Assembly: GCA_019279435.1 (NCBI GenBank)
Contig: JAAALK010000081.1
Span: 52,319,318-52,383,317, forward strand
Source: Zizania palustris
Taxonomy: Eukaryota > Streptophyta > Magnoliopsida > Poales > Poaceae
DNA length: 64,000 bases
Direction of reading: 5' to 3'
This document shows, piece after piece, positions 12,881 through 24,800 of the stretch. The first letter of the stretch is position 1. Every line of letters starts with the position of its first letter. Both the position numbers and the translations under genes were made by a program. The notes beneath the pieces are model-generated. The model was not told the origin of the DNA. It worked only from the letters and a program-made list of their open reading frames with translations, and ran no database searches.

Positions 12881-12972
12881 CCCTATTCCTGGGTGACCAA
12901 GGCGATTGTGCCAAGTCTTGAATTTATCAAGATTTTGAAAAATTATTTTAAACGCAACATGTGATACGGGTT

Positions 12973-13353
12973 TTATGTATGTGTAGTATAAACCAGATGA
13001 AAATGAAGGAAATTTCTCAAGTATCTTTTGTTTAATCCGTTAGATTTAGTGAGAAATAAGTATTCTACATTATTTTCAGTTTGGGTTTCAATATGGTAGC
13101 CATTTAGACGGATGTCTTTATAGCTAAGCAATGTACGACTTGAATCGGGATACAGGAGTGCATCCTCAATTATTAACTTTGTACCCATTGGGAGCGTAAT
13201 CGTGGCTCGGCCTGAGCCTACAATTAATGCATCGCGTCCAGCGATAGTCATTATATTTCCATGTTTCTTATGAAGATTTTGGAAATATTTAAGCTCACGT
13301 AGAATTGTGTTAGTAGAGCCACTATCTACTAAACAAATTTCCTCATCTTCCAT
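12973..13353 (-). pseudogene. copia C aspartic protease, out of frame with pol
   Basis: The reading begins MEDEEICLVDSGSTNTIL; the DSGST is the catalytic aspartate box of a retroviral-type protease. It ends at 12973 in a frame different from the downstream pol (12880 onward), so a frameshift lies between. Gag, including the zinc knuckle that normally precedes the protease, is missing. Confidence 0.75.
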
Positions 13354-13396
13354 CTATTGTAAAATCCCGTAAATAATTATGATAAATACTAAAAAA

Positions 13397-13504
13397 ATGA
13401 GTTAAAGAGATATAATATCTATATATATATATATACATATGATGTTTATAATAACATGTCAAATACATATTACAATATATATATATTATATCTCTTTAAC
13501 TCAT
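13397..13504. repeat. palindrome with 22-bp perfect arms and (TA)n centre
   Basis: The left arm 13397-13418 (ATGAGTTAAAGAGATATAAT...) is the exact reverse complement of the right arm 13483-13504. The 64-bp centre is very AT-rich, with TA runs. It abuts the truncated end of copia C. No target duplication is evident, so MITE status is not supported; it may be a small foldback or a hairpin that promoted the breakpoint. Confidence 0.7.
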
Positions 13505-14407
13505 TCCTGCGCGTCAACAGTGTCGCCCGTGACATCTTCTGTCAACAGCCATCGCCTTAATCATTTGCATGGCATGCTTCCCGAGGTAAGGTTTAGGTAT
13601 TAAATTTCTCATCTCATGTTTAATCACTGGGTTAATTAAATGATTCATTTGGTGCATGTTTCATATAATTAATTTCCTGATTGTCAAGTATAGAATTTTC
13701 TAAGCCCGATGAAATTTGTGTTGAATCTATCATTTGATCTGTGAGTAGCTTTTAATTTGCCTTGTGTGCTTTGTACAAGTGTCTTAACAATCAGCACATC
13801 GGTTGATTTTTGAGGCTAGATTATTTTCAGTGCTTGTGATCTCTCAGACTATCGCATCATATCATATATAACAAGAGAGTGATAGCACTAGTTTTATCTG
13901 AGATTTTGCTGTGAAAGCTTATTTGCTTCCGCTTGTTCTTTAAGAGAAGCGTAGGGTGCTTAGAAAAGGCCATCTATTCGGAAAAAAATTGTTGAGGCGC
14001 CTATTCTCCTCTCTCCCTCTAGTCGTCTGTTTTGGTCCTACAATTTGATAATATACAACTGTTAAAAATGATTTTGATTATTTGCTACTTTAACCCACAT
14101 TCATCAATTTATATGGTCCCACATATCATTCATACAAGTGGTAAATAATCAAACAACATAATTTTTTTAGTGTCAAATCTTCATATCTTCCTTCTCTGAA
14201 CCAACTAATTGAAATATGTTCAAGGTGTTGGTGAGGTTAACCTCGAGATCAGCTAGCGACACCTTACATCGAGGTATCATGTTTTCCAACTGATTGTATA
14301 TGATGAAGTTCCAATAGTTATACCACCCTATTTTAGGGGTGCAAATGATGTTTCTTTTTAGAGAAGGCATGAAATGTATCCCATATCGGTAGTACGTGTA
14401 GGATGTA
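13505..14407. other. intergenic, nothing recognised
   Basis: This is AT-rich non-coding sequence. No open frame of note and no element termini were identified. Confidence 0.5.
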
Positions 14408-14524
14408 TTCCCTCTTTGTCTCATAATATTACAACATAGATTAGATTTGACATAACATAATGCAACGAATTTGGATATTGTGTTAAATCTGGTACTTGGT
14501 TACAATATTGTGGGATAGAGTGAA
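14408..14524. mobile_element. Stowaway-like MITE, degenerate
   Basis: Left end TTCCCTCTTTGTCTCATAAT and right end (reverse complement) TTCACTCTATCCCACAATAT are imperfect inverted termini close to the CTCCCTCYGTCCCA type. A TA flanks the left end; the right duplication is not clear. Length is 117 bp, with no coding capacity. Confidence 0.5.
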
Positions 14525-15580
14525 TGACTCTTTTTGCCTTGCCAGCAAACATGCCACAATTGTTGTTTCATCACATGATCACAAGCCATCTAGTATAAAA
14601 AAAACTAGTTAATGATACATAGTGTTCCAAAAATCAGAGCTAAGCGTCACCTAGTCACCCGAAAGTCGCTTGGTGTTACCTCGGCGCTACGATTAATGTC
14701 GAGACGATGAGCAAAGCTATCCAGGCATCTAGGTGGTCAAATGCGACATTGGGCAATTGACCGTGGCATCTAGGTGGCTCAACAAGGCAGCACCAAGGCT
14801 ACTGATGTCCAGATTGGACGGTGTGCACGGCCCAGATCCATCCGCCAAAGACATGTGCGGCCAAGATCTAGCGATCGAAGGAGAACCAAAGGCATGCCAC
14901 GTGCGGGTGGCCACTGGCTGGTGGCAAAGGTACGTGTAGGTGGCCACTAGCCGATGGGCATAGGCAAGAGGGGCATAGTCGCATAGTTGGCCGACATGAG
15001 TAGCAGAGAGGTAGGGGTTGGTGAGATAAAGATGAGGAGGAAAAGAGAGGCGAGGTAGATGTGATGAGGAAAAAAAGAGAAGAAAAGAGGATGAGAGAAA
15101 CCTAGACATCACCTATATAACTCTAGGTGCTAGACATCTGCAGGTCACCGTCCAACTAGCTCTTAGCATCTACTTAAACACAAGGTATATCATATAAACG
15201 CCAAGGGAGCGAGCATTTTTGTAAACAATCCAAATGGCGCCGAAGTTTCAGAGACTTGACGGTTATATAAGATGATGTGCTTTTGAGATTTTGCATGCTT
15301 GTTAACATGCAAACCATGCAGAGATTTACTTGTTCGAGACATTTCAGCAGCCATTTCAACGGAGCTTCAAACGCCTCTTCAATACTTTGTTTTTTCAAGA
15401 ACTTCCCACAGTTATTGGTCAACTGTAATTGCTAAAAGTGAACTTAAAAAGAACACAGCAAAATTAACAGTTTTGAAGTTCATCATCCGATACCTATCTG
15501 CAACAAATTCCAGAGTTTTAAAGACATGTTCTGGTACTACAAATCCTACGAGAAAAATTGATTGAGGTTATTCTTTTCCT
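14525..15580. other. intergenic, downstream of CSTF64
   Basis: I recognise no gene here. It contains a GC-richer patch (14640-15110) with repeated TCACCTAG/CTAGGTG-type words that might be a decayed transposon. A short minus-strand frame at 15174-15422 is without recognisable motifs. Confidence 0.4.
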
Positions 15581-15849
15581 ATAATAATAAGTGATGAACA
15601 ATATGGGCCTTTCTTCACATCTTTTCCATCACATTTTATCTCCAACAATATAAAGAATACCTGAAGAATGCTCATGAGCAAAACTGATGGCCCAGAATCC
15701 CAGATATGCCAACAATGTTTAAAAGTTACAAAGTATGGTGGCTTGGCAGATCAACTGTTATCTGTCCAGTTTCTTCTTCACCTTCTACCAAGTTGTACAT
15801 TAACTCCATATAGCTTGATCACCAATTTGGTGTGCTGATTCAGGCAGGG
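15581..15849 (-). other. probable 3' UTR of CSTF64
   Basis: This is non-coding sequence immediately after the CSTF64 stop on the minus strand. The extent is a guess, and no clear AATAAA signal was found; plant poly(A) signals are often degenerate. Confidence 0.3.
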
Positions 15850-18800
15850 CTATTTACCAGTTGATAGCATCTTTTGAAGCTGAATCACCTGCTGCTGTTG
15901 CTCTAATGGCAACGAACTCAGCTGCTCAGGTGTCAGTTGCAGGACTTGCCGCAGAAGAGCCGACTCAACATCGGGTGTGAGCTGCAACAGGGTGAGCAGA
16001 ATTGTATTTGTGAGCACATGAAAATTATCATAGTTCAGGAAATTATGTGTAACAATTCAATTCAATTCCACAAAAATGATATGAGAAGTCTTTTTTTTAG
16101 ATTATCACCAGTCCCCCAGGTTGAAAATCAAAATCTAACAGGATAAAGTAACAGGAAACCCTGCAGAGTAAATTGAAGGGAATACCTGAGGCACTTCATT
16201 CTCTGGCTGCTGAAAGCTAACAGCACCAGAATTATAGCTCCCTGATGGTCCACCAGGGACCACTCCTTGGGAAGGAGCAGAATACAAAGCTGGATTGTTG
16301 TTTACAATTCCAGATGTGGATGTACCATCCTCCAATTTTCGCAACTTTGGAGGATGAGCTAACTCTGCCAAATGACTTGCTTGATAGGGAAACCTCATTT
16401 CCTTCTGTGGTATATCCGATCCAGCAGGTGCCTGTAATTGGGCAGTATTGGGTTGTCTATTGAGGATAGTTAAATGAAAGGCACATCTTGTCTATGCCAC
16501 TGGTGCCTCCAAACATGGAAATAATAAAAGTTTAGCTCATTTATGGCATATACAATGTTAACAAGTAACAAATTAATCTGTGTTGTTTGATCATAACGGT
16601 TTACAGAGGCTCTGCACTGGTTCCTCACAAATATTTCAGTTTATAAAATTAACATAACATTGATTGAATTACAAAGGCTCCTTTAAAAGTGAAGAAAATA
16701 CCTGGGGAAGATGTGGATGGGTCAATGGTAGTTGTTGTATACTCGCTAGCATAGCTGGCGGCCTAGGGTGATGTGGCATAAATGGGGGTTGAGCTTGTGA
16801 TATCAGGCCTCCTGAGGTAGCAAGGGGCGGAGAAGGAACAGTGGAAGAGACACCAAAGGGTTGAGATACCATTGGGGGATGTGTAACCAACCCAGGCTGA
16901 CTCCCATGTGGAAATATTTTAACCGGAGGCTGAGATGAATGCTGATACTGAGGAAAATTATGCAGCTGTGCAGTTGGGTCCTGCAGGACATTTGGGTTTG
17001 GTGATATATTGACTGGCAAGCTTGAAGACGGTCTTGGAATACTTGGTATCATAGCCTCTGGTTGTGGAAATGATTCACTTAGGTGAGATGATGATTGGGG
17101 CAAAGAGCTAGAGGGTGGTTGGCTCTTTGCCATCTGCATCTGCGATTTGAACAAAACATAGATTTTATATGTATATTACAGAATCAATGAATACAGTGGA
17201 TGTCTCATGCTCAAAATAAATTCAGACTATACCATCTGGGGTGTCATCATTCCAAGCATTATTTGTGCCTGCATTATAGCAAGGGAGAAAAAAGAAGCCA
17301 TTAGGTTCTAATCTTCTATTCCAATGCTCGATCGACAACTGAAGGATGTACAGAAGAAATTCAAAACAAGATACTACAGTTGCAATGTTCCATGCATAAA
17401 ATATGATACTACTCTGTTTCAGAATATAAGTCATTCCCAATGAATCTACTCATATATGTGTCTAGATTCTCCTGCTAGTTTTACCTAAAAAAATATATAT
17501 CTAGATTTATTGATCTATAGATAAATCTATATAATGCTAAAATGACTTACATTCTAAAATGGAGTGAATAAGTAACAACTAGGGCAAACTACCATCTTTT
17601 TCAACAATGGAGTTCCATGCAAATATGCTGACCTTTTTAGAGCCACACATACAAACTGTTCAAGTAAATCACATGAACCTGGTTTTGTTGTGCCTTCCAG
17701 TTCTGGGAGCAAATACAATCATGGACCATAAAAAGTTCCAGCAACCGGAAAATTCATATGCATTTGGACGGTTTGTTGTCATAAAACAATGAAAATTCAT
17801 ATGCATTTGGACGGTTTGTAGTGATAAAAAAATGACTAAAATTCACCACAAAAAGTGGACTGTATAGAATGTCTCAATACAGGTAAAGCATGGCCAAAAA
17901 AATTAAGCGCTAGTTTTTGTTAAAAAATATAGAGAACTCATATGGACTTAATGAGCTAAGAAATATTCTAATGTACAAAAATGGACCAGGCACAAAATCA
18001 TCATAATAAAGAATAAGCAACTGGTTAATTATAGGATCAATATTATCAAAACCTAACCTGAAATAAGGCCTTTGGCAGCTGTGGAATTCCTTGAAGCAGT
18101 TTGTTGACAAGTTCCATGTTTTGAGTAGTTTGGGACTGTCATAAAAAAATGCATTCATGAACTGAAAGAGCCATTTCTTAATCTTCAACAAACTACAGTG
18201 CTTAATAGTTAATATTTCAAAACAACCTTTAACTCGGACATGATTTCATACAACTGATGCCTTGACATTCTAGCCAAATAATGAGTAAGAGGGTCATTTC
18301 CAAGCCCATACTGGACTGGTAGACCATTTTGAACATTTGCAGTTTGAGCTCCTCCAAGAATACCAGCCATCATAGATGCAGCATGTATTGCCGATGGAAG
18401 ACCAACTGGCTGATGAAGACTTGTATCGCCTATAACAGAAGTTCCAGCTGATTGTTTCTGAGCATCTGCAGGATTCCAGATCGATGTTATCATCCATGAA
18501 CATAAAATGAGCAGATTAGAAATTGTAAAGCATTCACATAAACTTGGGGATGATGAAGAAAAATGGGACCAACCAACACTGGATGTCATTCCAGGTCCTC
18601 CACGACCCTGCAAATACACAAGCATATCCAGCATAAATCAATAGTTGTCTTTACCAAAACTACATCAATTTCAGAAATCCTATAAATCAATAAAATTCAT
18701 TCTTGAAATCATGCACTAAGACTAACTACATACCCTATTGAAGCTAATTAATTTCCGAAATACAAAGTTGATTAAAACATAACAGTGAATCATTTTCTGT

Positions 18801-21800
18801 GCATAGTGATATCATGCAAGATTACTTCACTATGGTCCCCAGATAATTGGCATAAAAAATGAGCCCATATGTACAAACAGTGCATAAAATGCACTATTTT
18901 CAAGTAAGTCACACATGAATCAATTGCATTCAGTTGTGAACTTGAGATGCACATTTTCTTAGTGTGCCCACTGACCGTCTGGCAACAGAGATCAGCACAC
19001 TTTTAATCAGCATTAGCAACTGGTATGGGGATATATTCAAAGTCTTCTGTTGATGGCATCTCAGGAGATTAAAATAATATCTTTTTGCCAATGTAATAGC
19101 AATACAAGAAAACTGTAAACCCTTATGCATATACATAGAGCTCCCATTTGGAACTTCCTGATTCATGCGAGAATTGAATTATTCCTTGTAAAAATCCACT
19201 ATATAAAACAGATATATAAAGTCAATTGGATACAATACTTCAGCATTCAATTTACTAAGACTAAGAGTTCCATCCTTTTGCTCAAGGCCTCAAGCATATC
19301 AAATAAGGTGAAACTATAGATGCATTTCCAACAATGCATCTTCCCTAGTGTGAGTATTACTCTTCTTCAGCACGTTTCTGGCGAAGCTTTTCCACTCATG
19401 ATATATGCTTTTGGCAGCTATGTCAAACGATTTTGGCATGTTACTTCCATAAAATAAAATGAGATGTGCCAACATATATTTTTGAAACTGTATACCAAAG
19501 ATTATGCAGCATACTAAAATGATAATTTCACAAAATAATTTGGCAGAAATAGCAAGTGCATGTATGTACAGCCAGGTAGCTGTCCATACATACACATACT
19601 GCAGATGAAAGTGAGGCAGGTGACACAGGATGGTTGGGGAAAACAGTACTATTATCATTTGTGAGAACCAAAGCAATACAAGTTTTCATCTTAACATAGG
19701 AGTTGGAAGTTGAGTAATGGGTTTCTTCTACAGTAAAAAAACTAAGGATCTTCGACCTTTTCTCTGTTTCTGTCAGCATTCCTCCCATTTTCAGCAAAAT
19801 CAACACGTAACTGACGGCCATTAATTTCATAACCCTGAAGGTTCCGGCGTGCACTTAGAGCAGTCTCCTCATCCTTGTACTCACAAAACCCATAACCCTT
19901 TGGCTTCCCAGTTTCTTTATCAATAACCAATCTGCAAGCACCAAATGTTTAAGAGCTTATCAGTCGAAAAACTCTACTATGTGTCACTTTCATATGGGGC
20001 CAGCACTACCAGCGCCGGACCCAGGCCAGGGACGCAGCCAGGTCCAGCGCAGCAGGCCTGCCCGTCCCCTAAGTCAGGGGGGATTTGCTATCCTAAATCA
20101 GTTATCTGCCTTAGCTAAATAAGTTAGGATATATTCAAGATATATCTCTTTAGTATTTCATTCTATATGTCATTAGGCTCTATATATTAAGATGTGTTAG
20201 CGTGATGTATGTGGGCTCAGGGGGGTTCGGCTGGGCCACCTTATCTCCCTGGCCGGTTGGTTAAGTCTGTTGGCAAGGATCCATCTATATGTACTTGAGC
20301 ATTGGCTCCCTCATTAATCAATCTAATCTTTCCAAGCCATACTCTCTTTCATGGTATCAAGAGACCGGGACTCTTCCCTCTCTTCCTTCCACTGCCACCG
20401 TGCGCTCCCGCGCTAATCAGTATGGCCGGGACTCCTCCTGCCTCAACCGTCGACCCCACCAAGCATGCGCGTCGCGATGCTGACGACGAGCCAAGGCGTA
20501 TCGCCGATGCTCGCACCGCTGCCCGTGAGGCTGCCCTCGCCGAGGCTCAGGCCGCCGAGGAGGAGGTCGTTGCTGCCTCAACCGACCGCGACGCCGCCGC
20601 CGAGCGCGTCCGTGCTGCCCTAGAACGTGCGGCCAAAGCCCGGGCCGAAGCCGCTGCCGCGGCTGATCCAATTGACCCGGCTCCTGCGGATGGCTTGGAC
20701 GTCTCCCACGCCATGACTCTCCACGAGGCAGCCACCATCCTCAACCTTCACGCCCAGGCAGTCTCCATCCAGAACGCCCGCAGCTTGGTGCCCATCACCC
20801 TCGACACCGTCGGCAATTACTCGCGATGGCGCGAGCAGTTCCTCCTCGCCGTCACGAAGTACTCGCTGCAAGATCACATCTACAGCAACCATGCCACCTC
20901 GGCCCTCCCTGACTGGACACGGATGAACGCCGTCGTCAAATCTTGGCTCTACAGCACGACCTCGTCTGATCTTGCTGAGGCCGTAATTGACCACCGCGCC
21001 ACCGCCCGTGAAGCCTGGCTCGCCATCAAAGGTCATTTTATCGGGAACCAGGAGACCCGCGCCCTACACCTTGATGCCAAGTTTCGCGCCTTCGCACAAG
21101 GTGATCTCTCCATCACCGAGTACTGCAAGTGTTTCAAGAAGATGGCCGATGATCTCGCCGACCTCGGCGAACACGTGACTGACCGCACATTGGTCCTCAA
21201 CGTGATTCGCGGGCTCAACGAACGCTACAGGGACATCGGTGTCCACCTCCGGCGCAGGCGCCCCTTCCCTCTTTCGCCGTCGTCCGCAATGAACTTCTAC
21301 TCGAGGAGATAAACATGGTGCAGCACCCTGCTGCCCCCCTACTGCCCCCGTCACCACGGGCTCCTCCGCACCCCATCAGCCCGCACCGACCAATGGCGGC
21401 ACTCCTCGGACCGGTGCCCCCAAGCAGAACAAAAAGAAGCAGAAGGACCGCCACACCCCTTCAGGCGACATCTCTACCCCTGGCGGCGGCGGCCCCTCCG
21501 GCAGCCCCTCCCCCACCCCCGGAGCGTCCACTGGGCCCGGCAGGAATTGGCCTTCCTTCTACAATCCGTGGACTGGGTCCATCCAGATGTGGCCCGGCCC
21601 ACGAATGCCTCCCCTGGCCCAGCTTCCCTAGGGACGCATCGGCCTACAACAGCAGCAGGCGCTGCTCGCGTTCCAGGGGGCCCAACAAATACCACAGGTG
21701 GCTCAGTAGTTTCCCCACCAGCCGGCTTTCTTGCCGCCCTACGGGGCTCCTGTCGGGCCCATGTTGCAGCCACAGCACCAGCACCGTCGGCCTAGCCCTC

Positions 21801-24800
21801 CCAGGCGTCGTACCAACCCATGGTGGGACCTCCGGCTTGGGACCAGAGCTCCCTCGCCTCCACTTTCAGCACCATGGTGCTCACTCTACCAGTGAACAAT
21901 GACTGGTATTTTGATGGTTCCCTCTCACTCCTCAACTCCGCGGTATTCCTCTCCCATCTCTATCGTTATCGGTAATGGTTCGCTCTTGCCGGTCACCACG
22001 ACCGGCACGACACATCTTGGCTCTCTTGCTTTAAATAATGTTCTTGTTTCACCACAGCTCATCAATAATCTTATTTCTGTTCGCCAATTCACTATCGATA
22101 ACAATTGTTCTGTGGAATTTGACCCTTATGTTTGCTCTGTGAAGGATCTTCTCACGGGGACCGTGACCATCAGGTGCAATAGCTCTGGCCCGCTCTACCC
22201 TCTGCAGCTTCCCGTGGCGCACTCCTTTGTCGCGAGCTCCACGTCGGCTTCACTGTGGCACCATCGTCTTAGTCATCCTGGTCGCGAGGCTCTCCAAACT
22301 TGCTTCGGCCATTCCTACTTGTAACAAAACCTTGGATTCTATATATCATGCATGTCAGTTAGGACGACATGTTCATCTTCCTTCTAGTACTTCAGCCTCT
22401 CGGGCATCGAACAACTTTGCTCTTATTCATTGTGACTTGTGGACATCTCCTATTGTCAGTGTCTCTGGTTACAAATACTACTTGGTTGTTCTCGATGATT
22501 GCTCACATTACTTGTGGACATTCCCCTTACGGCTGAAGTCTGACACCTTCACGACATTATCTAACTTTTTTGCCTATGTCTCTTACCCAGTTCGGCGACC
22601 ACGTCCAGGCCGTCCAAATCGACAACGTACGGGAGTTTGACAACTCCACCGCACGCGCCTTCTTTCTGACACATGGCATCCTCTTTCGCATGTCGTGTCC
22701 CTACACGTCCCCACAGAATGGTAAAGTCGAACGGATCATTCGTACCACTAACGATGTCATTCGCTCGCTCTCTTCTGTTTCAAGCAGGCATGCCTCCTTC
22801 GTATTGGGCCGAGGCGTTGCACACTGCAACTCTTCTCCTCAACATCTTGCCCACCAAGACCCTTGACTTCTCAACCCCGCACTTTGCCCTCCTTGGCAGT
22901 GCGCCATCCTACGATCATCTTCGGGTCTTCGGCTGTAAGTGTTACCCTAATCTCTCGGCCACTGCCCCTCATAAACTTGCACCCCGTTCCGTTCTCTGCA
23001 TCTTCCTTGGCTATTCTGCTCACCATAAGGGATACCGCTGTCTTGATCCTACCACCAATAGAATCATCTCCCATCATGTCATCGTCGACGAAACCAACTT
23101 TCCCTTTGCCAAGCAATCCTCCCCCTCCCACGGCTGCGAACTTTGTTAAGGCCCATATATATATAAGGCCCATATATCATCTAAGTCATCTAGGCCCATC
23201 TCATGGCTATATATATATATATACATCCACCTTAATGGTTGGATTATCTTCTCTCTAATTGAGGTTAGTAACATGGTATCAAGAGCTAGGGTTAGGGTTA
23301 GGGATCTCTAATCTCGATCTATTTTTTCCCCTGTTTCCACCTCCACCTTGTCTCCCCGAGCCGCCGTCGCGGCTCCTCTTCCTGCCGCCGTCGCGGCCCC
23401 TGCGGAGCGTCCCGACCGCCGCCGTCGCGGCTCCTCTCTCGGCCGCCGCCGCGGCCCCTCCGGCCGCCGTCGCGGTGCCTCTGGGCTATCCCGTCGGGAC
23501 CTGCTTCTGCCTCGGCCTGCTCCTGCCTTACCGTCGCGGGTTCCTCCTGCCTCGCCGTCTCGGCCGTCCAGCCACCGTCGGGTCTCGCCGTCGCGACTGC
23601 TGCGTGCCCCAAGCCGATCCCCGCTGCTGCTGCGTGCCCTCTGCTGTTGTTTTATTTTTCATCTGTTCTGTGTTCTCTTTTTTTTGGCTGCCATGACTCA
23701 ATCTAGTGCTATTGCCATCCCTATCAAACTCGATGGTCACAATTATCGAGAATGGGCTTTTTCTGTGAAAACTGTGTTGAGAGGTTATGCCCTTGCATCT
23801 CACTTGACTGATGCTCCTCCCATTGATAAGTCAACAGATGGTTCTGGTGTTGCAGAAATCAAGACTTGGCAGAATAATGATGGCAGAGTTATGAGTGCCA
23901 TTGTCACAAGTATGAAGGAGTCCTTGATTATGAGTCTTGAGCATCACAAAACTGCTAAGGAGATGTGGGATTATTTGCAGCGCCGATATGTTCAGAATAG
24001 TGGTGCTCTGCTACATACTCTCATGACAGGACTTCGTGGTCTTCAGCAGAATGATCTCTCCATAGATGAGTACTACACTGTCTTTGATCGCTTGATGGGA
24101 CCATTGCTCTCCATGGTTCCTCAGTGCATTAGGGGATGTTCAGGCTGTTGTGATCAGAAGAACAAGTTCATTGAGAAGTTTCTTATGTATCAGTTTTGTC
24201 ATGGTCTCAGATCAGACTTTGAGTCTGTCCGTATGCAACAGCTCAGTAACCCTGTCACTCCATCCATTGCTGATGTTTTGTCTGCCCTGATTGCTGAAGA
24301 GACCCGTCTTCATTCACTTGCGTCTGCTCCAATATCAGTGCCCCACGGTGTACTTGCAGTTTCTCAGAGGTCCAGCCCAGCTACAGGTGGCTCTTCTGAG
24401 GGTACTCTGTGTGACCATTGCAAGAAGACTGGTCATCGTTCGGAGAACTGCTTTGTTCGGTATCCAGAGAAGTTGGCTGAGTATCGTGCACGCCGTGCCC
24501 GTGGGCGTAGTACCTCCAAAGGTTCTGTGTCCATTGCTGCTGCCTCCCCTGTCAGTGTTGCTCAGTCATCTTGGGTTCTTGATTCAGGAGCTTCTTTTCA
24601 TGTGACATCTGATCAATCTCAGTTGGTTGCTTGCAAGCCGGTCACTGATGGTGCTTCTGTTCAGACAGCTGATGGTACATCTTGCCATATTACTCATCAG
24701 GGTTCACTTTGCAATTCTCAGTTTTCTGTACCTAATGTTTCCTTTGTACCACAGTTGTCCATGAATCTTCTTTCAGTAGGTCAAGTCACAGACCATAATT

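Larger units (their letters stand above)
9405..13358 (-). mobile_element. Ty1/copia element C, gag-less and 5'-truncated
   Basis: It reads leftward as protease (13353-12973), then integrase, reverse transcriptase and RNase H (12880-9827), a polypurine tract (TTAAGGGGGAG on minus at 9680-9690) and the 3' LTR (9679 down to about 9405). No gag or 5' LTR is present: similarity stops just beyond the protease, next to the palindrome at 13397-13504. Its family differs from the SIRE-like copias in this window. Pol has only one nonsense codon and one frameshift region, so decay is moderate. Confidence 0.85.
20195..23143 (+). mobile_element. copia A, 5' half only
   Basis: The 5' LTR is 20195-20351 (157 bp, TGTTAG...TTTCA). 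It is followed immediately by a PBS, TGGTATCAAGAG (20352-20363). Then come gag, a heavily shifted protease region and integrase. The element stops at 23143, where copia B is inserted. Its RT, RNase H and 3' LTR are not found on the far side, so they were deleted. Confidence 0.75.

Noticed and set aside
20010..20060. GC-rich patch that might be a CACTA or other transposon end
   Set aside because: No terminal repeat or duplication could be found; too short to support.
20417..21773. long minus-strand frames opposite copia A gag
   Set aside because: Shadows of the GC-rich gag; they have no motifs.
23150..23225. TA-dinucleotide runs considered as a microsatellite locus
   Set aside because: They are part of the copia B LTR, not an independent feature.
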